DNA of 10,831 nucleotides from an uncultured bacterium (GCA_905215125.1 CAJMOV010000041.1:1-10831); one strand, 5' to 3'; counted from the first letter of the stretch, positions 1-7,530 are shown. Program-made: numbers and translations. Notes: a model not told the origin generated them from the letters alone.

Positions 1-38
1 ATTCCATTCACCCCTTTCCTATTTATGGCCCTATTCTA
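1..38 (-). promoter_or_regulatory. Possible promoter, RBS and start codon of a gene leaving the left edge
   Basis: Read on the minus strand, there is an extended -10-like TGATAGAAT (the TAGAAT part at 33-38), then a purine-rich AGGAAAGGGG (11-20), then an ATG at 7-5 followed by GAA. Only 7 nt of the supposed gene are inside the window, so the product cannot be read. The -35 region is poor. In Bacillus and many Clostridia the gene after yaaL is bofA, the inhibitor of pro-sigma-K processing, so bofA is the natural guess by context alone. It is equally possible that no gene starts here. Confidence 0.3.
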
Positions 39-61
39 TCACGGAATTTCATTTAAGTATA

Positions 62-94
62 TCAAAATAGAAAGCCGTCCCCACAGGGGACGGC
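62..94 (-). terminator. Intrinsic terminator of the YaaL-family gene
   Basis: A perfect 9-bp stem (GCCGTCCCC at 74-82 pairing with 86-94) with a 3-nt loop is followed on the minus strand by a T-rich stretch (TTTCTATTTT). It begins 15 nt after the stop codon of the minus-strand gene at 110-358 and separates that gene from whatever starts at the left edge. Confidence 0.88.
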
Positions 95-109
95 CCTACT
101 CTGCGGTTT

Positions 110-358
110 TCACCGCACGATGCGGAAGTTGCAGACGTTCTGCTCGCGCAGCTGGGTCAGCAGATGGGAATATCTTTTCTGCAGGGCGTTGATTTCATAG
201 ACGACGGCGGAAATCAGGTCAGAGTCGGTCACTTGCTCGAAGATGGCGCGGGCGCGGTCCAGCTCGTATTTAACGGCAAAATACTCGTCGAGCAGCTGCT
301 GCTCCTCCGGCGTCGGCTCTCTGTTTTTCTTTTTGGCGGACAAATGGGCCAGCGGCAT
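110..358 (-). CDS. yaaL: YaaL-family (DUF2508) small protein
   Basis: Predicted 82-residue soluble, charged, helical protein of unknown function. The core fits the DUF2508/YaaL pattern as I know it: a helix with ELDRAR (32-37), then VTDSDLI (43-49), then a second helix YEINALQKRYSHLL (54-67). The family is usually 70-90 residues, so this is full length. No membrane segment or signal peptide is visible. The start is taken as the ATG at 358 because GGAGGTG (364-370) lies 5 nt upstream; an in-frame ATG at 379 would put that Shine-Dalgarno inside the gene. In Firmicutes yaaL usually sits between recR and bofA. Here the upstream neighbour is an unrelated ankyrin-repeat gene, so the usual recR linkage is lost. 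The family has no established biochemical role that I can cite. Confidence 0.8.
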   Translation of the reverse strand: MPLAHLSAKKKNREPTPEEQQLLDEYFAVKYELDRARAIFEQVTDSDLISAVVYEINALQKRYSHLLTQLREQNVCNFRIVR

Positions 359-555
359 AACAGCACCTCCATGCATCACTATATGCAGGAAGTCTTCCCC
401 ATTATGCCGCAGCTTATACCACAGCTGGAATCATTTGCAGAGCTGCATGTAAAGCAAAACAGGCCTGCAATGACAAAACTTCCGGGGGCGGCCGCCTATT
501 TTCCGGTTTTACGCCCGTCATCCCTCCGCGCGGCGCGTCTATCTCCTGCCGCCTG
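359..555. other. Intergenic region with no gene seen
   Basis: This 197-bp stretch separates the ankyrin gene from the YaaL-family gene, both on the minus strand. It holds the yaaL RBS (364-370) and a GC-rich palindrome GGCGGCCGCC near 488-497. I find no convincing terminator for the ankyrin gene. The best minus-strand promoter-like matches (TTGTCA read from 471-476; TATAAG and CATAAT further downstream) lack good partners, so the yaaL promoter is not assigned. Confidence 0.5.
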
Positions 556-1626
556 TCAACGCATATAATCCGCCTCCAGCGGCGGGATGACGTTTGGATT
601 TTGCAGCACCCAGGTCACAGCGCAGCGGCACAGGGCCTCGGTCAGCTTTCCGTCTACCCGCCCATTGCAAAGAAGATGGGCGACGCGCTCTGCCTCAAGC
701 ACATCCTTTTCAGCAAGCGGGACGCCCAGGCGGAGGTACTTCGGGAATATCCGCAGCATTTTCCGATACTCCTGATCCCAGTTTCCGCCCCCATTGCGCA
801 TGATCTCATCATTGATTCTGCCTGCAATGCGGACGGCTTCTCCCTGGGCGGTCTGCGCCCTCCCCCGCGGCGGGATCAGATAGTCCCACAGCTTCTGAAA
901 TTGCGCATGAAAACCGATTTCTTCAATGACGATGGGGGACAGCCCGTCATGAAATGGGGCTTCCGCCGCCGGCTCCACACCAAACAGACGGTAAAGCCGG
1001 TCCATGGCCTCCGTCTGACGCCGCAGGGCTTCCGGGTCCTTGATTCCGCGCTTGCTGCGCTGAAAGCCCTCTCCCACTTTGGCCAGAAGCCGGCGGGCCT
1101 CATCGGTTATCTCCGCGCCGCGATCCAGAAGAAGGGTGCAGACTTCCAGCAGCAAATTCAGCGGCAGCCGATTCTGGGAAAGCGTCATTTCCAAAGGGGT
1201 GAAGCACCCACCCCACCCGCTTGTGCCGGCATCAATCTCCGCTCCGGCGTCCAGCAGCGCCTTTGCCGCATTTACCCGCCCGTAAATCGCCGCCTGATGC
1301 AGAGGGGTGGCACCGTCGCCCGTCCTGGCGCGGACGTCCGCCCCCAGGTCGATCAACAGCTGCACATCGCCGTCCAGGAAAGAAGCCTGGTTGAAGATAG
1401 GGGTCTTCCCGTAATCATCCCTGAAATTCACGTCGGCCCCCTGTTCCCTGGCCCAATATGCAAATTCCCGCGGCAGGGGAGACAGGGAAAAGATGTTGGA
1501 TCCGAATTTGTTGATGTACACAGCGTTGGGCTCGCACCGGGCAAATTGCTTTTTCAGCTCTTCAACATCCCCGCTTTCCAAAAGCTCTCTGACGTTTTTG
1601 GGCAAAGTCCTGCGTTTTTGGGCCAT
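556..1626 (-). CDS. Ankyrin-repeat protein with an unassigned C-terminal module
   Basis: Predicted 356-residue protein with no signal peptide or membrane helix, so probably cytoplasmic. The N-terminal half carries ankyrin-type repeats: a degenerate one around 35-70 ending in GADVNFRDD, clear ones at about 72-104 (YGKTPIF...LGADVRARTGD) and 105-137 (GATPLHQAA...AGAEID), and a longer irregular one at 142-173 ending in DRGAEI. Ankyrin repeats bind protein partners; the partner is unknown. Residues 220-356 form a separate region with a striking segment around 260-290 (QGEAVRI, then NGGGNWDQEYRKM) that I cannot assign to a named domain. The ATG at 1626 is preferred because AGGTG lies 6 nt upstream; a GTG at 1635 overlaps that Shine-Dalgarno. 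It is transcribed divergently from the parE-like gene. It could be a regulator, a scaffold or an immunity-type protein, and the sequence does not decide which. Confidence 0.85.
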   Translation of the reverse strand: MAQKRRTLPKNVRELLESGDVEELKKQFARCEPNAVYINKFGSNIFSLSPLPREFAYWAREQGADVNFRDDYGKTPIFNQASFLDGDVQLLIDLGADVRARTGDGATPLHQAAIYGRVNAAKALLDAGAEIDAGTSGWGGCFTPLEMTLSQNRLPLNLLLEVCTLLLDRGAEITDEARRLLAKVGEGFQRSKRGIKDPEALRRQTEAMDRLYRLFGVEPAAEAPFHDGLSPIVIEEIGFHAQFQKLWDYLIPPRGRAQTAQGEAVRIAGRINDEIMRNGGGNWDQEYRKMLRIFPKYLRLGVPLAEKDVLEAERVAHLLCNGRVDGKLTEALCRCAVTWVLQNPNVIPPLEADYMR

Positions 1627-1658
1627 AGCCTGCACCTGCCGCTTCTGTTTTTTGCTTT

Positions 1659-1688
1659 ATTGTAGCATAAGCGGCTTGCCGCTGTCCA
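1659..1688 (-). promoter_or_regulatory. Candidate promoter of the ankyrin gene
   Basis: On the minus strand, TGGACA (1683-1688) and TACAAT (1659-1664) are 18 bp apart. The -10 is preceded by TG with one base between (TGCTACAAT), an extended -10. Transcription would start near 1652, giving a leader of about 26 nt to the ATG at 1626. The spacer contains the near-palindrome AGCGGCTTGCCGCT (1670-1683), which could be an operator. Confidence 0.55.
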
Positions 1689-1717
1689 GCAGGCGCGCGG
1701 GCCGGCAGCCCCTGCGT

Positions 1718-1746
1718 TTGACAAGATTGCGAATATTCGTTATTAT
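1718..1746 (+). promoter_or_regulatory. Sigma-A-type promoter of the parE/parC block
   Basis: A perfect -35 TTGACA (1718-1723), a 17-bp spacer and -10 TATTAT (1741-1746; five of six consensus bases) make a strong housekeeping promoter. Transcription would start near 1753, leaving a leader of about 49 nt. The RBS GGAAGG (1791-1796) sits 5 nt before the ATG at 1802. Confidence 0.85.
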
Positions 1747-1801
1747 AAGATGTAATGCTATTTTTTAAGCACACCGCATTTGAGAGGATTGGAAGGTCCA
1801 T

Positions 1802-3799
1802 ATGAGCAAAAGCACCAGACAGGAATACGGCAACGACAGCATTTCCTCGCTCAAAGGCGCCGACCGCGTAAGAAAACGCCCCGGCGTTATTTTTGGCTCC
1901 GATGGCATCGAGGGCTGCGAGCACGCCTTTTTTGAAATATTGTCCAACTCCATCGACGAGGCGCGGGAAGGGTTCGGCAGCGTCATCAACGTCACCCGGT
2001 TCCTGGACAAATCCATCGAAGTAGAGGATTTCGGCCGCGGCATGCCCCTTGACTACAATGAAAAGGAAGGGCGCTACAACTGGGAGCTCATATATTGCGA
2101 GCTGTATGCCGGCGGCAAGTACCAGAACAACGAGGGGGAAAGCTACGAGTTTTCCCTCGGGCTCAACGGCCTGGGCGCGTGCGCGACGCAGTACAGCTCG
2201 GAATATATGGACGTGGTCTCCCGTCGCGACGGGTTTGAATACGCCCTGCACTTTCAAAAGGGCGAGAACGTCACAGACGGGCCCAACGGCATGATCAAAA
2301 CCCCCTATCCCGGCAAAAAAACAGGCACCATTCAACGCTTCAAGCCGGATCTGGAGGTCTTTACCGACATCAGCATTCCCCTGGAATATTTTCAGGACAC
2401 CATTAAGCGTCAGGCTGTCGTCAACGCGGGTTTGACTTTCCACCTCAAAAACGAGGTGTCGCCGGGGCAGTTCGAGTCCTTCACCTATCTCTACCCCAAC
2501 GGCATCGCCGACTACGCCTCGGAACTGGCCGGTGAGACGCCTCTGACCCAGGTGCATACCTGCCGGTCGGAAAAGCGCGGGCGCGACCGCCAGGACAAAC
2601 CGGAATACAAAGTCAAAGTCGAAGCGGCCTTTTGTTTCGTCTCGACAGGGGCTCGGGTGGAGTATTATCACAACTCCTCCTGGCTGGAATACGGCGGCGC
2701 GCCCGATAAGGCGGCCCGTTCCGCCTTCGTCTCGGCTGTCGACAGCTATCTCAAGCAGCAGGGCAAGTATCAGAAGGGCGAAAGCAAGGTGACCTTCCAG
2801 GACATTTCCGACAGCCTGATTTTGATCACCAACGGCTTTTCCACCTATACCTCCTACGAAAACCAGACCAAAAAGGCTATCACCAATAAATTTATTCAGG
2901 AAATGATGGCCGATTTCCTCCGTTCTTCCCTGGAGATCTACTTCATCGAAAACAAGCAGGACGCCGACAAAATCGCCGAGCAGGTGCTTATCAACAAGCG
3001 CTCGCGCGAGCAGGCGGAAAAAGCGCGGCTCAACATCAAGAAAAAGCTGGCCGGGTCCATCGACATCCAAAACCGCGTGCAGAAGTTTGTCGATTGCCGC
3101 TCGAAGGATCTGAGCCGCCGCGAGGTCTACATCGTCGAGGGCGATTCGGCGCTGGGCAGCGTCAAGCAGGGGCGCGACCCGGAATTTCAGGCCATCATGC
3201 CGGTGCGCGGCAAAATCCTCAACTGCCTTAAGGCAGACTACGCCAGGATCTTCAAGTCGGAAATCATCACCGACCTCATCCGTGTGCTGGGCTGCGGGGT
3301 AGACGTCAAGGCCAAAAGCAAGGACCTGGCCTCCTTTGACATTGAAGCGCTGCGCTGGAGCAAGGTCATCATCTGCACCGATGCCGACTATGACGGCTTT
3401 CAGATCCGCACCCTCATTTTGACCATGATCTACCGGCTGACGCCCGCCCTCATCGAGCAGGGCTACGTCTACATCGCCGAAAGCCCCCTTTATGAGCTGA
3501 CCGTCAAGGACAAATCCTATTTCGCCTACACCGAGCGGGAAAAGGAAGATCTGCTCAAAAAGCTGGAGGGTAAAAAGGTGGCTATCATGCGTTCCAAGGG
3601 CCTGGGCGAGAACGAGCCCGAGATGATGTGGCAGACCACCATGAACCCGGAGACCCGCCGCCTTATCAAGGTTATGCCTGAGGACGCTGAAGCGACGGCC
3701 CGCATGTTCGACGTGCTGCTGGGCGACAATTTAAGCGGCCGCAAAGACTATATCGCAGAGCACGGCGCGAGATACCTCGACCTGCTCGACATCAGCTAA
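1802..3799 (+). CDS. parE: Type IIA DNA topoisomerase subunit B (ParE/GyrB-like)
   Basis: Predicted 665-residue ATPase subunit that pairs with the next gene product to pass one DNA duplex through another. The GHKL ATPase domain has the ATP-strap Tyr9, catalytic Glu45 with Asn49 and Asp52 (EILSNSIDEA), the G1 motif DFGRG (76-80) and G2 GLNGLGA (120-126). The transducer Lys357 (QTK) follows at the end of the second domain. The Toprim domain has Glu446 in VEGDSA and the metal-binding DADYD (Asp527, 529, 531), and the C-terminal KGLGE motif is at 599-603. All key residues are present, but flanking positions differ from textbook GyrB: EGDSALGS for EGDSAGGS, GLNG for GLHG, and SKGLGEN for YKGLGEM. 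This fits the divergent second topoisomerase of Clostridia rather than dnaA-linked gyrase. The ParE-versus-GyrB name rests on this and on the partner gene. The stop lies 11 bp before the parC-like start. Confidence 0.93.
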   Translation: MSKSTRQEYGNDSISSLKGADRVRKRPGVIFGSDGIEGCEHAFFEILSNSIDEAREGFGSVINVTRFLDKSIEVEDFGRGMPLDYNEKEGRYNWELIYCELYAGGKYQNNEGESYEFSLGLNGLGACATQYSSEYMDVVSRRDGFEYALHFQKGENVTDGPNGMIKTPYPGKKTGTIQRFKPDLEVFTDISIPLEYFQDTIKRQAVVNAGLTFHLKNEVSPGQFESFTYLYPNGIADYASELAGETPLTQVHTCRSEKRGRDRQDKPEYKVKVEAAFCFVSTGARVEYYHNSSWLEYGGAPDKAARSAFVSAVDSYLKQQGKYQKGESKVTFQDISDSLILITNGFSTYTSYENQTKKAITNKFIQEMMADFLRSSLEIYFIENKQDADKIAEQVLINKRSREQAEKARLNIKKKLAGSIDIQNRVQKFVDCRSKDLSRREVYIVEGDSALGSVKQGRDPEFQAIMPVRGKILNCLKADYARIFKSEIITDLIRVLGCGVDVKAKSKDLASFDIEALRWSKVIICTDADYDGFQIRTLILTMIYRLTPALIEQGYVYIAESPLYELTVKDKSYFAYTEREKEDLLKKLEGKKVAIMRSKGLGENEPEMMWQTTMNPETRRLIKVMPEDAEATARMFDVLLGDNLSGRKDYIAEHGARYLDLLDIS

Positions 3800-3810
3800 A
3801 GGAGCGCGCC

Positions 3811-5991
3811 ATGAGCAAGGAACTACGGTATGTTGAACAGCCCATCACCGAAACGCTCGAACAGAATTTCATGCCCTATGCAATGAGCGTCATCGTCTCG
3901 CGCGCTTTGCCTGAAATCGACGGCTTCAAGCCGGCGCATCGCAAGCTGCTGTACACCATGTACAAAATGGGCCTGCTGAACGGCCCGCGCACCAAATCGG
4001 CCAACGTCGTCGGCCAGACCATGCGTTTAAACCCCCACGGCGACGCCGCCATTTACGAAACCATGGTGCGCCTGACGCGCGCCAACGAATCGCTTCTTGT
4101 CCCCTTTGTCGATTCCAAGGGCAACTTTGGCAAGGTCTATTCCCGCGATATGGCCTATGCCGCGTCGCGGTACACGGAAGTCAAGCTGGATAAAATCTGT
4201 CAGGAGCTGTTTTCCGACATCGACGACGACGCCATCGACTTTATCGACAACTATGACGGCACCATGAAGGAGCCGACGCTGCTGCCCACCACCTTTCCCA
4301 ATATCCTGGTGTCAGCCAACCTAGGCATCGCTGTCGGCATGGCGTGCAATATCTGCGGCTTTGACTTAAACGAGGTCTGCCGCACCGCCATTGAATACCT
4401 CAAAAACCCCGGGCACGATCTGCTTTCCACCCTGACCGCCCCCGACTTTGCCACCGGCGGGCAGCTCGTTTACGACCGCGAGCAAATGGAGCAGATTTAC
4501 CGCACCGGCCGCGGCAGCTTCCGCGTACAGGCCAAGTGGCAGTATGTGCCCAAGGGCAACATCATCGAAATCACCGAAATCCCCTATACCACCACCATTG
4601 AGGCCATCATCGACAAGGTAACCGAGCTTATCAAGGCAGGCAAAATCCGCGAAATCGCCGACATGCGCGACGAAACCGGCCTGCACGGCCTGCGCATCGC
4701 CATCGATCTCAAGCGCGGCGCCGACCCGGACAAGCTGATGCGCAAGCTGATGCGCATGACGCCGCTGTGCGACACCTTCTCCTGCAACTTCAATATCCTG
4801 ATTGCCGGCACGCCGCGGGTGATGGGGGTCGGCGAAATCCTGGACGAATGGATCGCCTGGCGCACCGAATGTATCCGCCGCCGCACTCACTTTGACTTAG
4901 GCCGTAAAAAGGACAAGCTGCACCTGCTGCACGGCCTGCGCAAAATCCTGCTTGACATCGACCGCGCCATTCAAATCATCCGCGAGACGGAGGAGGATGC
5001 CGAGGTCGTCCCCAACCTGATGATCGGCTTCGGCATCGACGAAAAGCAGGCGGAGTATATCGCCGACATCAAGCTGCGCAACATCAACAAGGAATATATC
5101 CTCAAGCGCCTGACGGAAACAGACGAGCTGGAAAAGGAAATCTGGCGCCTGGAGGACATCGTCGGCAGCCGCGAAAAGCTGCGCGCCATCATCGCGGACG
5201 AGCTGAAAGCCGTCCTGAAAAAATACCCCACCCAGCGCCGCACCCAGATCGTTTACGAGCATGAGGTTGACGACGGCGACGAAGGGGAAGGCGTGGAGGA
5301 TTATCCCGTGCGCGTCTTTGTGACGCGGGAGGGGTATTTCAAGAAAATCACGCCGCAATCGCTGCGCATGTCGGGCGAGCACAAGCTGAAGGAGGGCGAC
5401 GAAATCCGCTTCAGCATGGACGCCGGCAACGCCGGCGAAATTATCTTTCTGACCAACCGCTGCCAGGCGTACAAGGCGCGGCTGCACGAGTTTGACGACA
5501 GCAAGGCCAGCCTGCTGGGCGATTATCTGCCCCAAAAGCTGGGGATGGAAGAGGGCGAGGCACCCGTCTTCGCCTTTCTGCCCGGGGATTATCTGGGCAA
5601 CCTCATCTACGTTTTTGAAAACGGCAAGGTCGCCAAGGTGGAAAGCGGGGTTTTCCGCACCAAATCCAACCGCCGCAAGCTGACGGGCGCCATATCCGAC
5701 CGCAGCCCCCTGGTCGCCGCCTTCTATCTTCCGGACGATACCGAGCTTGTGCTGTCATCCGGCACGCGGGCGCTCATCCTGAGCACCGCCCTGCTCCAGC
5801 TCAAGACGACGCGCACGACGCAGGGCGTCGCCGTCATGACGCTAAAGCGGGGGCAGAAGGTGGTATCCGCCACGCCGCTTGAGCAGTCCTCCCTGGGTAA
5901 CCCCGCCCGCTATCGCATCCGCACCCTGCCGGCTGCCGGCGCGCTGCTGCGCGCCGAGGATCTGCCGGAAAAGCAGCTTACGCTGGAGTAA
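3811..5991 (+). CDS. parC: Type IIA DNA topoisomerase subunit A (ParC-like)
   Basis: Predicted 726-residue DNA-cutting subunit. The winged-helix core holds the catalytic Tyr121 with Arg120 (AASRYTEVKL), which forms the 5'-phosphotyrosine link, and the DNA-intercalating isoleucine is kept in GIAVGMA (Ile173). The tower and coiled-coil run to about residue 475. An acidic linker (485-497) then leads into a C-terminal beta-pinwheel with blade-like repeats such as REGYFKKIT, NRCQAYKA and ENGKVAKV. The gyrase-specific GyrA box (QRRGGKG) is not found, so relaxation and decatenation rather than negative supercoiling is the likely activity, as in topoisomerase IV. The quinolone-contact positions equivalent to E. 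coli GyrA Ser83 and Asp87 are Ala79 and Glu83. The RBS AGGAG (3800-3804) directly follows the parE stop, so the two genes are almost certainly translated from one message. Confidence 0.93.
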   Translation: MSKELRYVEQPITETLEQNFMPYAMSVIVSRALPEIDGFKPAHRKLLYTMYKMGLLNGPRTKSANVVGQTMRLNPHGDAAIYETMVRLTRANESLLVPFVDSKGNFGKVYSRDMAYAASRYTEVKLDKICQELFSDIDDDAIDFIDNYDGTMKEPTLLPTTFPNILVSANLGIAVGMACNICGFDLNEVCRTAIEYLKNPGHDLLSTLTAPDFATGGQLVYDREQMEQIYRTGRGSFRVQAKWQYVPKGNIIEITEIPYTTTIEAIIDKVTELIKAGKIREIADMRDETGLHGLRIAIDLKRGADPDKLMRKLMRMTPLCDTFSCNFNILIAGTPRVMGVGEILDEWIAWRTECIRRRTHFDLGRKKDKLHLLHGLRKILLDIDRAIQIIRETEEDAEVVPNLMIGFGIDEKQAEYIADIKLRNINKEYILKRLTETDELEKEIWRLEDIVGSREKLRAIIADELKAVLKKYPTQRRTQIVYEHEVDDGDEGEGVEDYPVRVFVTREGYFKKITPQSLRMSGEHKLKEGDEIRFSMDAGNAGEIIFLTNRCQAYKARLHEFDDSKASLLGDYLPQKLGMEEGEAPVFAFLPGDYLGNLIYVFENGKVAKVESGVFRTKSNRRKLTGAISDRSPLVAAFYLPDDTELVLSSGTRALILSTALLQLKTTRTTQGVAVMTLKRGQKVVSATPLEQSSLGNPARYRIRTLPAAGALLRAEDLPEKQLTLE

Positions 5992-6098
5992 CCCCCATCA
6001 CTCGGCGGGCGGAAAACGCGCGCTCCACTTTGAAAAACGCCCCTGCTCGGCCGCGCCCACCTCTGCGGCTCTGCGGGCCATAAAAAGGAGGCATTCCC
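5992..6098 (+). other. parC-to-MATE intergenic region
   Basis: This GC-rich 107-bp spacer holds the strong RBS of the next gene. I see no T-tract hairpin that would stop transcription and no paired -35/-10. Read-through from the parE promoter into the MATE gene is therefore the simplest reading, though this is inference. Confidence 0.4.
6086..6091 (+). promoter_or_regulatory. RBS that fixes a TTG start
   Basis: A perfect AGGAGG, with further A residues before it, lies 7 nt ahead of the TTG at 6099. The spacing is ideal for that codon, and the next in-frame ATG is far downstream (codon 39, inside the first membrane helix), which makes TTG the initiation codon of the MATE gene. Confidence 0.85.
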
Positions 6099-7487
6099 TT
6101 GAGCAAGCTGGAAAACAACCTGTCCAAGGGGGCGGTCGCGCCCCAGCTTCTGCGCTTTGCCCTGCCCTTCATCGTGTCCAACCTCATCCAGTCGCTGTAC
6201 AGCGTCGCCGATATGATCATCGTCGGGCAATATGCCGGGGCCGTCAGCATGTCGGGCGTCAACATCGGCGGCCAGGTGACCCAGCTGGTCACCAATATGG
6301 TGTTCGGGCTGGCGGCCGGCGGCACAGTTCTCATCGGCCAGTACCTGGGCGCCGGAGACAGAAAGGCGCTGCGCGACACCATCGGCACCCTGCTGACGGT
6401 GCTTCTGGCGCTGGGCGGGGCCTTTACTATCCTGCTGCTGGCGCTGCGCGGGCCCATTCTGAGCGTCATCCAGACGCCGCCGCCCTCCTACCCCGAGGCC
6501 ATGAGTTATCTGCTGGTGACGTCGCTGGGCATGGTGTTCATCTTCGGCTACAACGCCCTCAGCGCCATCATGCGCGGCCTGGGCGACAGCAAGCGGCCGC
6601 TTTACTTTGTCGCCATCGCCTGCGTCATCAACGTCGTGCTCGACATTTTTATGGTGGGGGTGCTGCGCTGGGGCGCCTTCGGCGCCGGACTTGCCACCGT
6701 CATTTCGCAGGCCGTCAGCATGATCCTCTGCATCATCTACCTGCGCAAGAATGATTTTATCTTTGATTTCAGCCTGAAATCCTTTGGTTTTCACCCTGAA
6801 AAGCTGCGCATGCTGCTCAAGGTCGGGGTGCCGATGTCGGTACAGAACGTCGCCACCAGCGTTTCCTTCCTTTTCCTGACCACCATGGTCAACCTGCTCG
6901 ACCCGACGGCCATGGCATCGGCCGCCGTTGGCGCCGTCAGCAAATTCAACTCCTTCGGCGTGCTGCCCGCCTTCGCCATGAGCTCGGCCATCGCCGCCAT
7001 GAGCGCCCAAAACATCGGCGCAGGCGAGGAAAGGCGAGCGGTGCAGACCATGAAAATCGGCACGGCTCTCAGCTTCGGCATCAGCTTTGCCGTATTTGCA
7101 CTGGCCCAGCTTTTCCCTGCCCAAATCATCCGCATCTTCGCAGACGACCCCGCCCTTGTGTCGGCCGGTGTGGAATACCTGCGCGCTTTCAGCTTTGACT
7201 ATGCGCTGGTGCCCCTGATGTCGGGACTCAACGGCCTGTTTATCGGCGCAGGGCATACGACGTTTTCCTTTATCAACGGCGTTATGGCGGCGCTTTTGGT
7301 TCGTATCCCGGTGTGCTATGTGTTTGGGGTGTGGATGAGCCTGGGCCTGTTCGGCATCGGGCTGGGCGCGCCGTTCGCGTCGGGCGTGGCCTTTGTCGTC
7401 GGCGTTTTCTTCTTCCTGTCTGGCAAATGGAAGCGCTCGACCATTATTTCCGCCCAGAGCCCGGCCGACGCCGGCGTACAGAAATAA
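6099..7487 (+). CDS. MATE-family multidrug/cation efflux transporter
   Basis: Predicted 462-residue integral membrane protein of the multidrug and toxic compound extrusion family, which exports drugs or metabolites in exchange for Na+ or H+. The length and about 12 hydrophobic segments are typical. The two homologous lobes are visible: the N-lobe motif IGQYLGAGD (79-87) is echoed by SAQNIGAGE (302-310). MRGLGDSKRPLY (158-169) corresponds to FIGAGHTTFS (381-390). The opening LLRFALPFIVSNLIQSLYSVADMIIVGQ region is classic for the family and for its NorM/DinF relatives. The start is TTG at 6099, set by the RBS. The gene lies in the same direction as the topoisomerase pair and ends at a shared bidirectional terminator. 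The substrate cannot be told from sequence; members of this family carry very different compounds. Confidence 0.95.
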   Translation: MSKLENNLSKGAVAPQLLRFALPFIVSNLIQSLYSVADMIIVGQYAGAVSMSGVNIGGQVTQLVTNMVFGLAAGGTVLIGQYLGAGDRKALRDTIGTLLTVLLALGGAFTILLLALRGPILSVIQTPPPSYPEAMSYLLVTSLGMVFIFGYNALSAIMRGLGDSKRPLYFVAIACVINVVLDIFMVGVLRWGAFGAGLATVISQAVSMILCIIYLRKNDFIFDFSLKSFGFHPEKLRMLLKVGVPMSVQNVATSVSFLFLTTMVNLLDPTAMASAAVGAVSKFNSFGVLPAFAMSSAIAAMSAQNIGAGEERRAVQTMKIGTALSFGISFAVFALAQLFPAQIIRIFADDPALVSAGVEYLRAFSFDYALVPLMSGLNGLFIGAGHTTFSFINGVMAALLVRIPVCYVFGVWMSLGLFGIGLGAPFASGVAFVVGVFFFLSGKWKRSTIISAQSPADAGVQK

Positions 7488-7500
7488 ACCTGTCCGCATC

Positions 7501-7530
7501 AAAAAAGACCCGGTTGTACGGGTCTTTTTT
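7501..7530. terminator. Bidirectional intrinsic terminator
   Basis: A6 GACCCG (7501-7512), loop GTTGTA, CGGGTC T6 (7519-7530) forms a symmetrical hairpin. The run of T follows the stem on both strands. It lies 13 bp after the MATE stop, and its right end overlaps the stop codon of the convergent minus-strand gene (7529-7531), so it can end transcription of both. Confidence 0.93.

Noticed and set aside
371..555. Search for small RNA genes, repeats or CRISPR units in the gap and in the other spacers
   Set aside because: No direct repeats, tRNA-like folds or promoter-terminator pair were found. The GGCGGCCGCC palindrome alone is not evidence of function.
601..1665. A 354-codon open frame on the plus strand opposite the ankyrin gene
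   Set aside because: It lacks a recognisable domain and a suitable RBS. The opposite strand has clear ankyrin motifs, an RBS and a promoter.
1562..3070. A 502-codon open frame on the minus strand opposite the parE-like gene
   Set aside because: The plus strand carries full GHKL and Toprim motifs. The antisense frame is low-complexity and Val/Gly/Phe-rich, as expected for a shadow of a GC-rich gene.
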